From JAXDJH01 sp034663635 (GTDB lineage Bacteria; Actinomycetota; CADDZG01; WHSQ01), in contig JAXDJH010000012.1 of NCBI GenBank assembly GCA_034663635.1, positions 18,611 to 82,610 of the forward strand: 64,000 nt of DNA. Reading direction: 5' to 3'. Both the position numbers and the translations under genes were made by a program. A model generated the notes under the pieces. It ran no database searches. It was not told where the DNA came from and worked only from the letters and a program-made list of their open reading frames with translations. Positions 40,730 through 48,129 of the stretch are shown piece after piece. Numbering within the stretch: position 1 is the first letter of the stretch; each line of letters opens with the position of its first letter.

Positions 40730-41877
40730 CAGATCGCCTCGTTAAGAAACACTCGAGGGACGCGGGATGGAATCCTCGTCGTCACTTCGTAGTTGATGGT
40801 GCCGATGTGCAACGCGAGCTCCTCAGCCGACACGCCGTCCTCTCCGTCGTCTCCTATCAAGGTGGCCACCGCGCCCGTCTCTACGTCTGCGTCGCCGATG
40901 TCCACCATGAATTGATCCATGCAAACGGTCCCCGAAACCCGGTGCCGTTGACCGTCGATCACGACATCCGAGCGACCGGATAGACGGCGGTCGTATCCAT
41001 CGGCATACCCGGCAGTGATAGTGACGATCTTGCTCGCTTCCTTCAGCTCGTAGTTGAGGCCATATGAGACCGCGTCGCCGGCCGGGACCTGCTTGACCAT
41101 GTTCACGCGCGCCCTCAGCGCTAAGGCTGCATGCAGATCGATGGTGCCCATGAGCTCGGCACTCGGCCACAATCCATACGCCGCGATGCCGCACCGAACG
41201 AGGTCGAATCGAGTGTCGGGGTGAGCGATCGTTGCGGCCGAGTTGGCGAGATGCCGGTACTTGAGGACCACTCCGGCGCGTTCGATCTGGCCGAGCAACT
41301 CTTCGAAGAGCTCAAGTTGCTTTCGGGTGAAGGGATGGTCGGGGACATCGGCCACGGCCAGATGGCTCCACGCGCCTTCGATCACGATCCCATCGAGACT
41401 CTTAAGCCGGCGGAGCGCGTCTGGGAGATCATCGGCGAGCAGACCCACACGGTGCATCCCGGTGTCGAGTTTGACGTGAACGGCGACGGGGCTGCCGGCG
41501 CTTGCAGCTGCATCCGCCAGTGCCTGGGCGAACGGCTCCGTGTAAACCGTAGGAGTCAGATCCCGTTCGATCATGGTCGGCGCCGCTTCATAGGGAGGTT
41601 CGGTAAAGACGTGGATCGGAACCTCGATACCCGCGTCCCGCAGGTGTATCCCCTCGGCCACTCGCGCGACCCCAAGTCGGGTCGCTCCGCCTTCGAGCAT
41701 CGCTCTGGCGGACTCGGGGTTCCCGTGCCCGTATGCGTAACCCTTGACGACGCCCATTACCTCGGCGCCTTCGGCCCTTTCAGCAAGCGCGCGGATGTTG
41801 TGTCTTATCGCGTCTAGGTCAACCTCGGCCCAAACGGAGTGGCCGCGAGCGACGATCTCGGCGCGAGTGAGGCTCAT
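40729..41877 (-). CDS. alr: Alanine racemase
   Basis: PLP enzyme making D-alanine for peptidoglycan. The 382 residues start with WAEVDLDAIRHNIRALAE; the PLP lysine is Lys45 in VVKGYAYGHG, where the usual VKADAYGHG or VKANAYGHG carries Gly-Tyr instead. Later IRCG-like VRCGIAAYGLWPS, GDAVSYGLNYELKEASKIVTITAGYADGYDR (catalytic Tyr) and VCMDQFMVDIGD are in order. The start overlaps the nnr stop as ATGA. The pairing nnr-alr-hydrolase-tsaE is widespread in actinobacteria. Confidence 0.96.
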   Translation of the reverse strand: MSLTRAEIVARGHSVWAEVDLDAIRHNIRALAERAEGAEVMGVVKGYAYGHGNPESARAMLEGGATRLGVARVAEGIHLRDAGIEVPIHVFTEPPYEAAPTMIERDLTPTVYTEPFAQALADAAASAGSPVAVHVKLDTGMHRVGLLADDLPDALRRLKSLDGIVIEGAWSHLAVADVPDHPFTRKQLELFEELLGQIERAGVVLKYRHLANSAATIAHPDTRFDLVRCGIAAYGLWPSAELMGTIDLHAALALRARVNMVKQVPAGDAVSYGLNYELKEASKIVTITAGYADGYDRRLSGRSDVVIDGQRHRVSGTVCMDQFMVDIGDADVETGAVATLIGDDGEDGVSAEELALHIGTINYEVTTRIPSRVPRVFLNEAI

Positions 41878-43394
41878 GGCTCCCAGGGTAGTGCCGCGAC
41901 GAGAGCAATCGCCTCGGGGAGGGCCTCGATGACGTCGGAGGGAAGGACCCCCTGCGGGACCCCCGACCGTCCTCGCACGAGCGAACCCGCGAGTCCGTGG
42001 ACGTAGGCCGCAGCACCCGCCGCCTCACGTGGAGCGAGGCCTGCAGCGAGGTAGGTCCCAACGATGCCTGTGAGGACGTCGCCCGAGCCGCCAACTGCAA
42101 GCTCCGGCCCGCCGGTCGGATTGACGAGTACGGGCGACCCCGGCGAAGCGATAAGGGTCCTTCGGCCCTTGAGCAGCACCGTGCAGCCGAAGCGATGGCT
42201 CGCTTCCGTAACCGCCCCGAGCCTGTCTGCTTGGATCGCCTTCGAATCGCGATCTAGTAGCCGACCGAGTTCCCCGGGATGCGGTGTGATCACCACTGGC
42301 CCCTTTGACGCACGTCTTTCGAGAACGCCGGTGTCGTCCGCAAGAACGTTCAACGCATCTGCGTCGAGAACCATCGGGCCCTCGTAGGAACTCATCAAAC
42401 TTTCTATGAAAGAACGTTGTGCGTCTCCGGTGCCTATGCCGGGGCCGGTTGCAACCGCTTGGGCTCCGTCGAGCGCGTCCTTGAATCGCGTAACCGAGGA
42501 TTCGTCGAAACTCTCATCCGCTACCACTCGAACGAGCAGTTCGGGGGCCGAAGAGGCGGCGGCTCGGACGGCTTCAACGCAGCCGAGGCGCACGTATCCG
42601 GCGCCGGCTCGAAGAGCGGCACGAGACGTGAGCACCGCCGCACCCGGCATCTCGTCGGAGCCGGCCATGATCGCGATCACGCCGGAGCTCTTCTTGTGGG
42701 CGTCGGGCAATCGCTTGGGGAGCCACCCCGCGACGTCTTCCGCTTCGATCAACAGAGCGGTTGCGTCGCGCGTTGCGATACCGATGTCGACTACCTCTAC
42801 ATGCCCAGCGTGATCCAAACCGGGCGCGAACGCGGTACCGATCTTCTCGACGGCGATGCACACGGTTACGTCGGCTTTGATCGCGTGCGGTCCGGCCGAT
42901 CCGGTCGCGCCGTTGACTCCCGAAGGGATATCGATCGCGAGCACGGAGGCGCCCGACTCATTGATCGAGTCGATCGCTTCACGGAACGGACTTTCAACCG
43001 ACCCTTTGAACCCAGTGCCGAAGATCGCGTCCACCACGACATCGCAGTCCATCAGTCGATCCGAGAACGAGGAGACCCGGCAACCAACTGCGACGAGTCT
43101 CTCGAAGTGGAGCTTCGACGCTCCTTCGAGGGCATCGGGATCGACAAGGGGGCAACAAACGACGGTCAGCCCCGCTATGTGAAGAACGCGGGCGGCGACG
43201 AACCCGTCGCCGCCGTTGTTTCCCTTCCCACAAACGACCGTCACCCGTTTGCCGTAACGCCCACCGGCCAGATCGACGACCGCCCGCGCTACAGCGCGCC
43301 CCGCCCGCTCCATCAGGACTTCGCCGGACGTGCCCGAAGAGATGGTGGCCTCGTCGGCCGATCGCATCTCCTCGGGCGTGAGGAGCGGTCTCAC
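41874..43394 (-). CDS. nnr: Bifunctional NAD(P)HX epimerase / ADP-dependent NAD(P)HX dehydratase
   Basis: Repairs hydrated NADH and NADPH. The 506 residues hold the epimerase domain first (NnrE, about 1-215; RPLLTPEEMRSADEATI, VVCGKGNNGGDGFVAARVL, DAIFGTGFKG, AIDIPSGVNGATG) and the ribokinase-like dehydratase second (NnrD, about 220-506; SSGVIAIMAGSDEMPGAAVLTSRAALRAGAGYV, VITPHPGELGRLL, VGGSGDVLTGIVG). Start is GTG at 43392-43394, ten bases after the glmS stop. The stop overlaps alr. Confidence 0.95.
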   Translation of the reverse strand: MRPLLTPEEMRSADEATISSGTSGEVLMERAGRAVARAVVDLAGGRYGKRVTVVCGKGNNGGDGFVAARVLHIAGLTVVCCPLVDPDALEGASKLHFERLVAVGCRVSSFSDRLMDCDVVVDAIFGTGFKGSVESPFREAIDSINESGASVLAIDIPSGVNGATGSAGPHAIKADVTVCIAVEKIGTAFAPGLDHAGHVEVVDIGIATRDATALLIEAEDVAGWLPKRLPDAHKKSSGVIAIMAGSDEMPGAAVLTSRAALRAGAGYVRLGCVEAVRAAASSAPELLVRVVADESFDESSVTRFKDALDGAQAVATGPGIGTGDAQRSFIESLMSSYEGPMVLDADALNVLADDTGVLERRASKGPVVITPHPGELGRLLDRDSKAIQADRLGAVTEASHRFGCTVLLKGRRTLIASPGSPVLVNPTGGPELAVGGSGDVLTGIVGTYLAAGLAPREAAGAAAYVHGLAGSLVRGRSGVPQGVLPSDVIEALPEAIALVAALPWEP

Positions 43395-43404
43395 CCCGCG
43401 TCCC

Positions 43405-45240
43405 CTACTCGACCGTGACGCTCTTCGCCAGGTTGCGCGGCTTGTCCGGGGACAAGCCTCGTTCTTTGGCGACGAAATAAGCGAGCAACTGCAGAGGGAT
43501 GGTGTCGAGGATGGGACTCAAGAGCGGTTTCGTGGTCGGAACCTCGAACAGTTCGTTGGCCAGAGACCTTGCCCTGTCATCGCCTTGGGGCGCTATGAGA
43601 ATCGTGTCCGCCCCGCGCGCCCTAACCTCCTCGACGTTCGCCAGCATCTTGTCGTAGAGACGTTGACCGGTCAGAACAGCGACCACCGGCACGCCCTCTT
43701 CAATGAGCGCGATCGCGCCGTGCTTCAACTCTCCCGCCGGGTAACCCTCGGCATGGATGTAGGAGATCTCCTTGAGCTTGAGGGCCCCCTCCAACGCCAC
43801 GGCGGTGCCCACGCCGCGGCCGATGAAGATGAAGTCGCGCGCCTCCGAGTAGCGCTTCGCAGCGCGCTGCACCTCGCCCTGGATGGACAAGACCTCCTCG
43901 ACCTGATCGGGCAACGCCCGCATCGCATCGATGGTCTCGGCGATCTTTGCCGGATCCATGCTGCCTCTCTCCTGAGCCAGGTACAACGCGAACACGTTCA
44001 ACGCGACGAGCTGCGCGAGGAACGTCTTGGTCGCGGCGACACCGATCTCGGGGCCCGCATGAGTGAAGAGCACGGCATCGGCGTCGCGCGTGATCGACGA
44101 TCCGACGACGTTGGTGACGGCTACGACTTTCGCTCCCATCTCTTGAGCGAACCTCACTGCTGCAAGCGTGTCTGCGGTCTCTCCGGACTGGGCGATGCCG
44201 ATTACGAGAGACGAGTCGTCCAATACCGGGTCCCGGTAACGGAACTCGGACGCAAGGTCCAACTCGACTGGGATGCGGGTGTAATGCTCGATCGAGTGCT
44301 TCGCGGCCATGCCGGCGTGGAATGACGTTCCACACGCGACAACGACGATCTTCGTGATCCGCCTCAGCGCCTCAGCATCCCAGTGGACTTCGTCGAGCAC
44401 GATGCGACCGGCTTGGTCGAAACGTCCGCGCAGCGTGTCTCGGACGACGCGGGGCTGCTCGAAGATCTCCTTCAGCATGAAGTCTTCGTAGCCGCCCTTC
44501 TCTGCGGCGGCCATATCCCACTCGACGTGAACCCGTTCGGGTTCGATCTCTTCGCCTTCGAAGGTGAAGACGCGAACCGAGCCCGGCTCCACCAACGCGA
44601 TCTGCCGGTTGTCGAGCGGGATCACGTCGCGCGTGTAGTCGAGCAGTGCAGGGATATCCGATGCAACGAGGCCAACTCCAGGAGCCGAGCCGACGATGAT
44701 CGGCGGCTCTTGACGAGCTACGACGATCTGCTCGGGCTCGTCGGCGTGGATGCACACGAGAGCGAACGCGCCCTCGAGCACGTGAACGGCGTCCTGCACC
44801 GCTTCACGCAGGGTGCAACCCTTCTTCTTCATGATCGACTCGATCAGATGGGCCGCGACCTCGGTGTCGGTTTCCGACCTGAACTCATGTCCGTCTTCGA
44901 TGAGCTGCGCGCGCAGTAGATCGTGGTTCTCGATGATTCCGTTGTGAACGATCGCGAGGCGACCCTCGCAATCGGTGTGCGGATGGGCGTTGCTGTCGGT
45001 AGGCGCGCCGTGCGTCGCCCACCTCGTGTGTCCGATCCCAAGCGAGCCTTCCATCGGCTTGCCGTCGATCGCTCCGATCAACTCGCTGAGTCGACCGGCC
45101 TTTCGTTCCGTCCGGATCGCACCGTCTTCGAGGACGGCGACACCGGAAGAGTCGTACCCGCGGTATTCGAGCTTGGCCATCCCGTCCAGAAGGACCGGCA
45201 GCGCTTGCCCGTCACCGACGTATCCGACGATGCCACACAA
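43405..45240 (-). CDS. glmS: Glutamine-fructose-6-phosphate aminotransferase (isomerising)
   Basis: First step of UDP-N-acetylglucosamine synthesis, feeding peptidoglycan. The 611-residue protein begins at TTG (45238-45240), seven bases after GAGGAG, so that after removal of Met the catalytic Cys2 is N-terminal: CGIVGYVGDGQALPVLLDG. The longer frame with ATG upstream would bury this cysteine and is rejected. The glutaminase domain (about 2-235; HTRWATHG, HNGIIENH) is followed by two SIS domains (GIAQSGETADTLAAV, RGVGTAVALEGALKLKEISYIHAEGYPAGELKHG) and the LAKSVTVE end. It heads the leftward run and is preceded by a 333-base leader region with strong hairpins. Confidence 0.97.
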   Translation of the reverse strand: MCGIVGYVGDGQALPVLLDGMAKLEYRGYDSSGVAVLEDGAIRTERKAGRLSELIGAIDGKPMEGSLGIGHTRWATHGAPTDSNAHPHTDCEGRLAIVHNGIIENHDLLRAQLIEDGHEFRSETDTEVAAHLIESIMKKKGCTLREAVQDAVHVLEGAFALVCIHADEPEQIVVARQEPPIIVGSAPGVGLVASDIPALLDYTRDVIPLDNRQIALVEPGSVRVFTFEGEEIEPERVHVEWDMAAAEKGGYEDFMLKEIFEQPRVVRDTLRGRFDQAGRIVLDEVHWDAEALRRITKIVVVACGTSFHAGMAAKHSIEHYTRIPVELDLASEFRYRDPVLDDSSLVIGIAQSGETADTLAAVRFAQEMGAKVVAVTNVVGSSITRDADAVLFTHAGPEIGVAATKTFLAQLVALNVFALYLAQERGSMDPAKIAETIDAMRALPDQVEEVLSIQGEVQRAAKRYSEARDFIFIGRGVGTAVALEGALKLKEISYIHAEGYPAGELKHGAIALIEEGVPVVAVLTGQRLYDKMLANVEEVRARGADTILIAPQGDDRARSLANELFEVPTTKPLLSPILDTIPLQLLAYFVAKERGLSPDKPRNLAKSVTVE

Positions 45241-45573
45241 AGGCGTACTCCTCTCGTTCAACGCGCCGTGCCATCTAGGCGCAGGCCATAGAGCGCGCAT
45301 AGCTAGGGTTCGTTTCCGAGAGGGCCACGCCGGAGCCGGTTTGTGTCCCGGGATCGCTCCCGGGGTTTGTCGGCACCGTCACGACCGTGGCCGGCCGGGG
45401 GTCACCCGCCGAGTGGAGCGGCATATGCCGGTCCTCCGAGATCCCCCACCTCGTCGACTCATCGCCTCCAACGATGAGTCCTGGCGCTAGATCCGTTCTT
45501 GGACTGCTTCCTCTCACCACCAAGGATACCCAGCGACTCGGTCCGGTTACCAAATGTGTGCTAGTTTGAGCGT
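45241..45573. promoter_or_regulatory. Divergent intergenic region: structured glmS leader and tetR promoter
   Basis: I see no convincing gene in this 333-base stretch. In the glmS direction it can form a nine-pair hairpin, GACTCATCG/CGATGAGTC with a seven-base loop (45459-45483), a perfect palindrome CGGCATATGCCG (about 45418-45431), and a seven-pair hairpin CCCGGGA-GCGA-TCCCGGG with a GNRA loop (about 45347-45365). This suggests a structured 5' leader of glmS. The glmS ribozyme core is not recognisable. The tetR promoter with its operator occupies the right-hand end. Confidence 0.4.
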
Positions 45574-45582
45574 ATGCTCAAA
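45565..45582. promoter_or_regulatory. TetR operator overlapping its own start codon
   Basis: TTTGAGC-GTAT-GCTCAAA is a perfect seven-base-arm inverted repeat that includes the tetR ATG (45574-45576). A further GCTCAAA half-site lies at about 45590. A -10-like TAGTTT (45562-45567) ends six bases before the ATG, so binding would cover the transcription start. Confidence 0.65.
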
Positions 45583-46194
45583 GCAACTGCTCAAAATAGC
45601 GCCCCAACAACGGGGATCAAGGGTCAGATCGTGGAGGCCGCGCTCGAGAGCCTGAAGCGAGACGGGTTCGCCGGGTCCAGCGCCCGGGCCATCGCCCGCC
45701 GGGGCGGCTTCAACCAGGCGCTCGTCTTCTATCACTTCGGCTCCGTCCAGAACCTGTTGCTCGCGGCCCTCGACGAGACGAGCCGGCGCCGGATGGAGCG
45801 TTACGAGGTTGCCCTCGAGTCCGCCTCCACACCCGCCGACCTGCTGGCAGTGGCCAGGGAGATCTATCTAGAGGACCTCGAGTCCGGACACATCACAGTC
45901 CTCTCCGAGATGATCGCCGGCAGTCTCACGCATCCAGAGCTCGGCCCCGAGATAACGGCGCGCATGAACCCCTGGATCGATTTCGCGGAGCTTGCGGTCA
46001 ACCGAGCCGTTGAAGGCACTCCATTCGCGGGGCTGCTCCCCTCGCGCGACATCGCTTTCGCGATCGTGGCCTTCTACATCGGAGCCGACCTGCTAACCGT
46101 TCTCGACGGAGACCGCGACAGGGTCGAGCGCCTTTTCCAGATGGGCCAAACGATGCTGCCCTTCGCATCGAGCTTCATGGACGGAAACCGATGA
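45574..46194 (+). CDS. TetR family transcriptional regulator
   Basis: A 206-residue regulator with an N-terminal helix-turn-helix (GIKGQIVEAALESLKRDGFAGSSARAIARRGGFNQALVFYHFGSVQNLLLAAL, about 14-66) and an all-helical ligand/dimer domain. No ribosome site lies before the ATG; a -10-like box is six bases upstream, and a palindrome covers the start codon, all suggesting a leaderless autorepressed message. The stop overlaps the next gene as ATGA, so the small membrane protein downstream is probably its regulated partner. Confidence 0.9.
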   Translation: MLKATAQNSAPTTGIKGQIVEAALESLKRDGFAGSSARAIARRGGFNQALVFYHFGSVQNLLLAALDETSRRRMERYEVALESASTPADLLAVAREIYLEDLESGHITVLSEMIAGSLTHPELGPEITARMNPWIDFAELAVNRAVEGTPFAGLLPSRDIAFAIVAFYIGADLLTVLDGDRDRVERLFQMGQTMLPFASSFMDGNR

Positions 46195-46562
46195 ACGGAT
46201 CTGAGCTCGCTCGCGACCTCAGAGCGGTCGGATCGGTCTTGATGAGGATCGGCGTCGTCCTTTTGACGCTTCTGTTACTCGCTTCGATCGGAGGAGGAAT
46301 GGCACTCGCTGCTCCGGTTCTCGTTCCTATCCATTGGTTCCTCGCTCGAAGCGCCTCTAGTGGATGGACTCGTGGTGGATGGATCTTCCTCGCGGTCTTT
46401 TCGATCTGGGAGGCCGCCTGGATCTATGCCTACGTACTTGTACAGAACGAGACCATTGCGGTGTTCACCGGCCTCGCCATCTCCCTGTTCGGCGCCATGG
46501 CTTTCGTCGCAACAACGGGTGTCCACGAAACAGCGCCCCCCACCATCGGATCGACATCATGA
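46191..46562 (+). CDS. Small integral membrane protein coupled to tetR
   Basis: A 123-residue protein whose ATG overlaps the tetR stop (ATGA). Three to four hydrophobic segments are seen at about residues 17-38, 40-52, 64-84 and 87-107 (MRIGVVLLTLLLLASIGG, WIFLAVFSIWEAAWIYAYVL, IAVFTGLAISLFGAMAFVAT). No family recognised. Coupling to a TetR repressor suggests it is the regulated gene, for example a transporter subunit or stress membrane protein, but the substrate cannot be stated. Confidence 0.72.
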   Translation: MNGSELARDLRAVGSVLMRIGVVLLTLLLLASIGGGMALAAPVLVPIHWFLARSASSGWTRGGWIFLAVFSIWEAAWIYAYVLVQNETIAVFTGLAISLFGAMAFVATTGVHETAPPTIGSTS

Positions 46563-46717
46563 GGATCGCCCTTGTGGCCATGACGATCCTGGCCCCTGAA
46601 AGTCGGAATCAAGTGAGTCTCTGGGCGATCCTTTCGGCCCGCGGCTATGCGTTTCTCAAGGGGGCGCACGCGAGGTCAGCCACGCTGCGTGTCGGATCGT
46701 CACTGAGAGTGAGATAA
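46559..46717 (+). CDS. Possible 52-residue protein coupled to the membrane protein gene
   Basis: ATG at 46559 overlaps the stop of the membrane protein as ATGA. The frame gives 52 residues, opening MRIALVAMTILAPESRNQ, with a basic C-terminal half. The opening looks like the first strand of a nucleotide-sugar or glycosyltransferase-type protein, so it could be a decayed gene end rather than a real small protein. No independent ribosome site is seen. Confidence 0.25.
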   Translation: MRIALVAMTILAPESRNQVSLWAILSARGYAFLKGAHARSATLRVGSSLRVR

Positions 46718-46718
46718 A

Positions 46719-46748
46719 CGACTCCGCGGAGTCGATTCAGCTGAATCG
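46719..46748 (-). terminator. Two interlocked perfect palindromes after glmM
   Basis: CGACTCCGCGGAGTCG (46719-46734) and CGATTCAGCTGAATCG (46733-46748) are perfect 16-base palindromes that share two bases and lie just past the glmM stop. Reading leftward the second hairpin is followed by TTTATCT, so the pair could act as a terminator for glmM. Confidence 0.5.
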
Positions 46749-46751
46749 TTT

Positions 46752-48086
46752 TCAGGCTAGGAGGCGCTTCACCGTGGCGGCGAGGCTCTCCGCCGTCGAT
46801 CGCGCGACCTTTTCGTCCTCGTCTTCGACCATGACTCTGACCAGGGGCTCGGTACCGGAGGCCCGCAGGAGGACCCGGCCGTGCTCGCCGAGAGACTCCT
46901 CGACAGTTTTGACCTCGGCCCAAAGCTCCTCGGCCCCCTCGAGCTCCTCCCGAGATCTGACTGGAACATTGATAAGCACCTGAGGGAAAGGCTCGAACAC
47001 GTGGGCCAGCACAGACGCTGGAGCGTTCGATGCAGCGAGCGTCGCGCAGACCTGTAACCCCGTGAGGATCCCATCGCCGGTCGTGGAATGCTGAGCGAAG
47101 ATCACGTGGCCCGACTGCTCGCCGCCGAGAACGGCGCCCATCTCGGCCATGGCTTGAGCCACGAATTTGTCGCCGACGGGGGCCGTGACTATCTCTATGC
47201 CGCGTTCGATAAGGGCGCGTCGAAAGCCCAGGTTCGCCATCACTGTGACGACCACGACGTCGTTCTTCAGTGCGCCATCGTCATGAAGACGGATCGCATT
47301 CATGGCGAGGATGCGGTCGCCGTCAACCTCCTCGCCGCGTTCGTCTACGGCGAGGACGCGGTCGCCGTCTCCATCGAAAGCCAAGCCCAGATCCGCACCT
47401 GCGGAGAGCACTTTCTCGGTCAGAGGACGCAGGTTGGTCGATCCGCAATCGACGTTGATCCGTGTTCCGTCGGGCTCCGCGTTGATGACCGTGACATCGG
47501 CGCCGGCTTCCCTGAATACCCGCGGGGCGATCGCATATGTGGCGCCGTACGCACAGTCCAGCACGACCCGCAGTCCTTTGATGTCGCCGCCGATCGATTT
47601 CAGTAGATGATCGCCGTAACGACCGGCCGCGTCGCGTAGTTGCTCCGCCCGCCCCACGTCGACGCCGGTCGGGAGCTCACTCGGCGGTTCTTCCAGGGCT
47701 CGTTCGATGGCTTCCTCGATCTTGCCGGCGATCTTGAGACCTTCTTCCGAGAAGAACTTGATCCCGTTGTCCGGGACCGGGTTATGAGAAGCGGAGATAA
47801 CCGCACCCGCACGTGCCTTCTCGTCGACGGTTAGGTAAGCCACACCGGGAGTTGGAAGGATCCCCGCGATAAGGACGTGAGCTCCGGACGAGCACAATCC
47901 GGCAACCAAGGCGGCTTCGAGCATCGGACCGGACACTCGGGTGTCTCTCCCCACCACGACTTCGCCACCCGCAACGATCACCTGACCCGCGGCTCGACCG
48001 AGGGCAAGGGCGAGATCGGGGGTGAGGTCCCGGTTGGCAACCCCCCGTACGCCGTCGGTTCCGAACAATCTCTTCACGTTCGGCAT
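46752..48086 (-). CDS. glmM: Phosphoglucosamine mutase
   Basis: Converts glucosamine-6-phosphate (the GlmS product) to glucosamine-1-phosphate. The 444 residues begin with RLFGTDGVRGVAN, have the phosphoserine site ISASHNP (Ser100), the metal loop LAFDGDGDRV, the sugar loop GGEQSGHVI and the phosphate loop RASGTEPLVRVM. ATG at 48084-48086 matches the family start; the frame continues upstream into the divergent glycosyltransferase gene and is not used. Only 43 bases separate the two divergent starts. Confidence 0.96.
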   Translation of the reverse strand: MPNVKRLFGTDGVRGVANRDLTPDLALALGRAAGQVIVAGGEVVVGRDTRVSGPMLEAALVAGLCSSGAHVLIAGILPTPGVAYLTVDEKARAGAVISASHNPVPDNGIKFFSEEGLKIAGKIEEAIERALEEPPSELPTGVDVGRAEQLRDAAGRYGDHLLKSIGGDIKGLRVVLDCAYGATYAIAPRVFREAGADVTVINAEPDGTRINVDCGSTNLRPLTEKVLSAGADLGLAFDGDGDRVLAVDERGEEVDGDRILAMNAIRLHDDGALKNDVVVVTVMANLGFRRALIERGIEIVTAPVGDKFVAQAMAEMGAVLGGEQSGHVIFAQHSTTGDGILTGLQVCATLAASNAPASVLAHVFEPFPQVLINVPVRSREELEGAEELWAEVKTVEESLGEHGRVLLRASGTEPLVRVMVEDEDEKVARSTAESLAATVKRLLA

Positions 48087-48129
48087 CTTCGCAGGTCGCC
48101 GAGAGGGGCCCAACGCGGTAGAACGGCCC

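Noticed and set aside
45241..45300. Upstream extension of glmS to 45300.
   Set aside because: It would put residues before the catalytic N-terminal cysteine, which must be exposed for activity; TTG with GAGGAG upstream fits better.
45498..45525. On the leftward strand GAGAGGAAGCAG resembles the apical loop of SRP (4.5S) RNA.
   Set aside because: The 5' side that should pair with GGA and form the symmetric loop is absent, and the flanking helix is asymmetric. Chance resemblance.
45275..45553. Open frame of 92 codons on the leftward strand in the glmS leader.
   Set aside because: No ribosome site, no domain-like pattern, and it overlaps the hairpins and the TetR operator.
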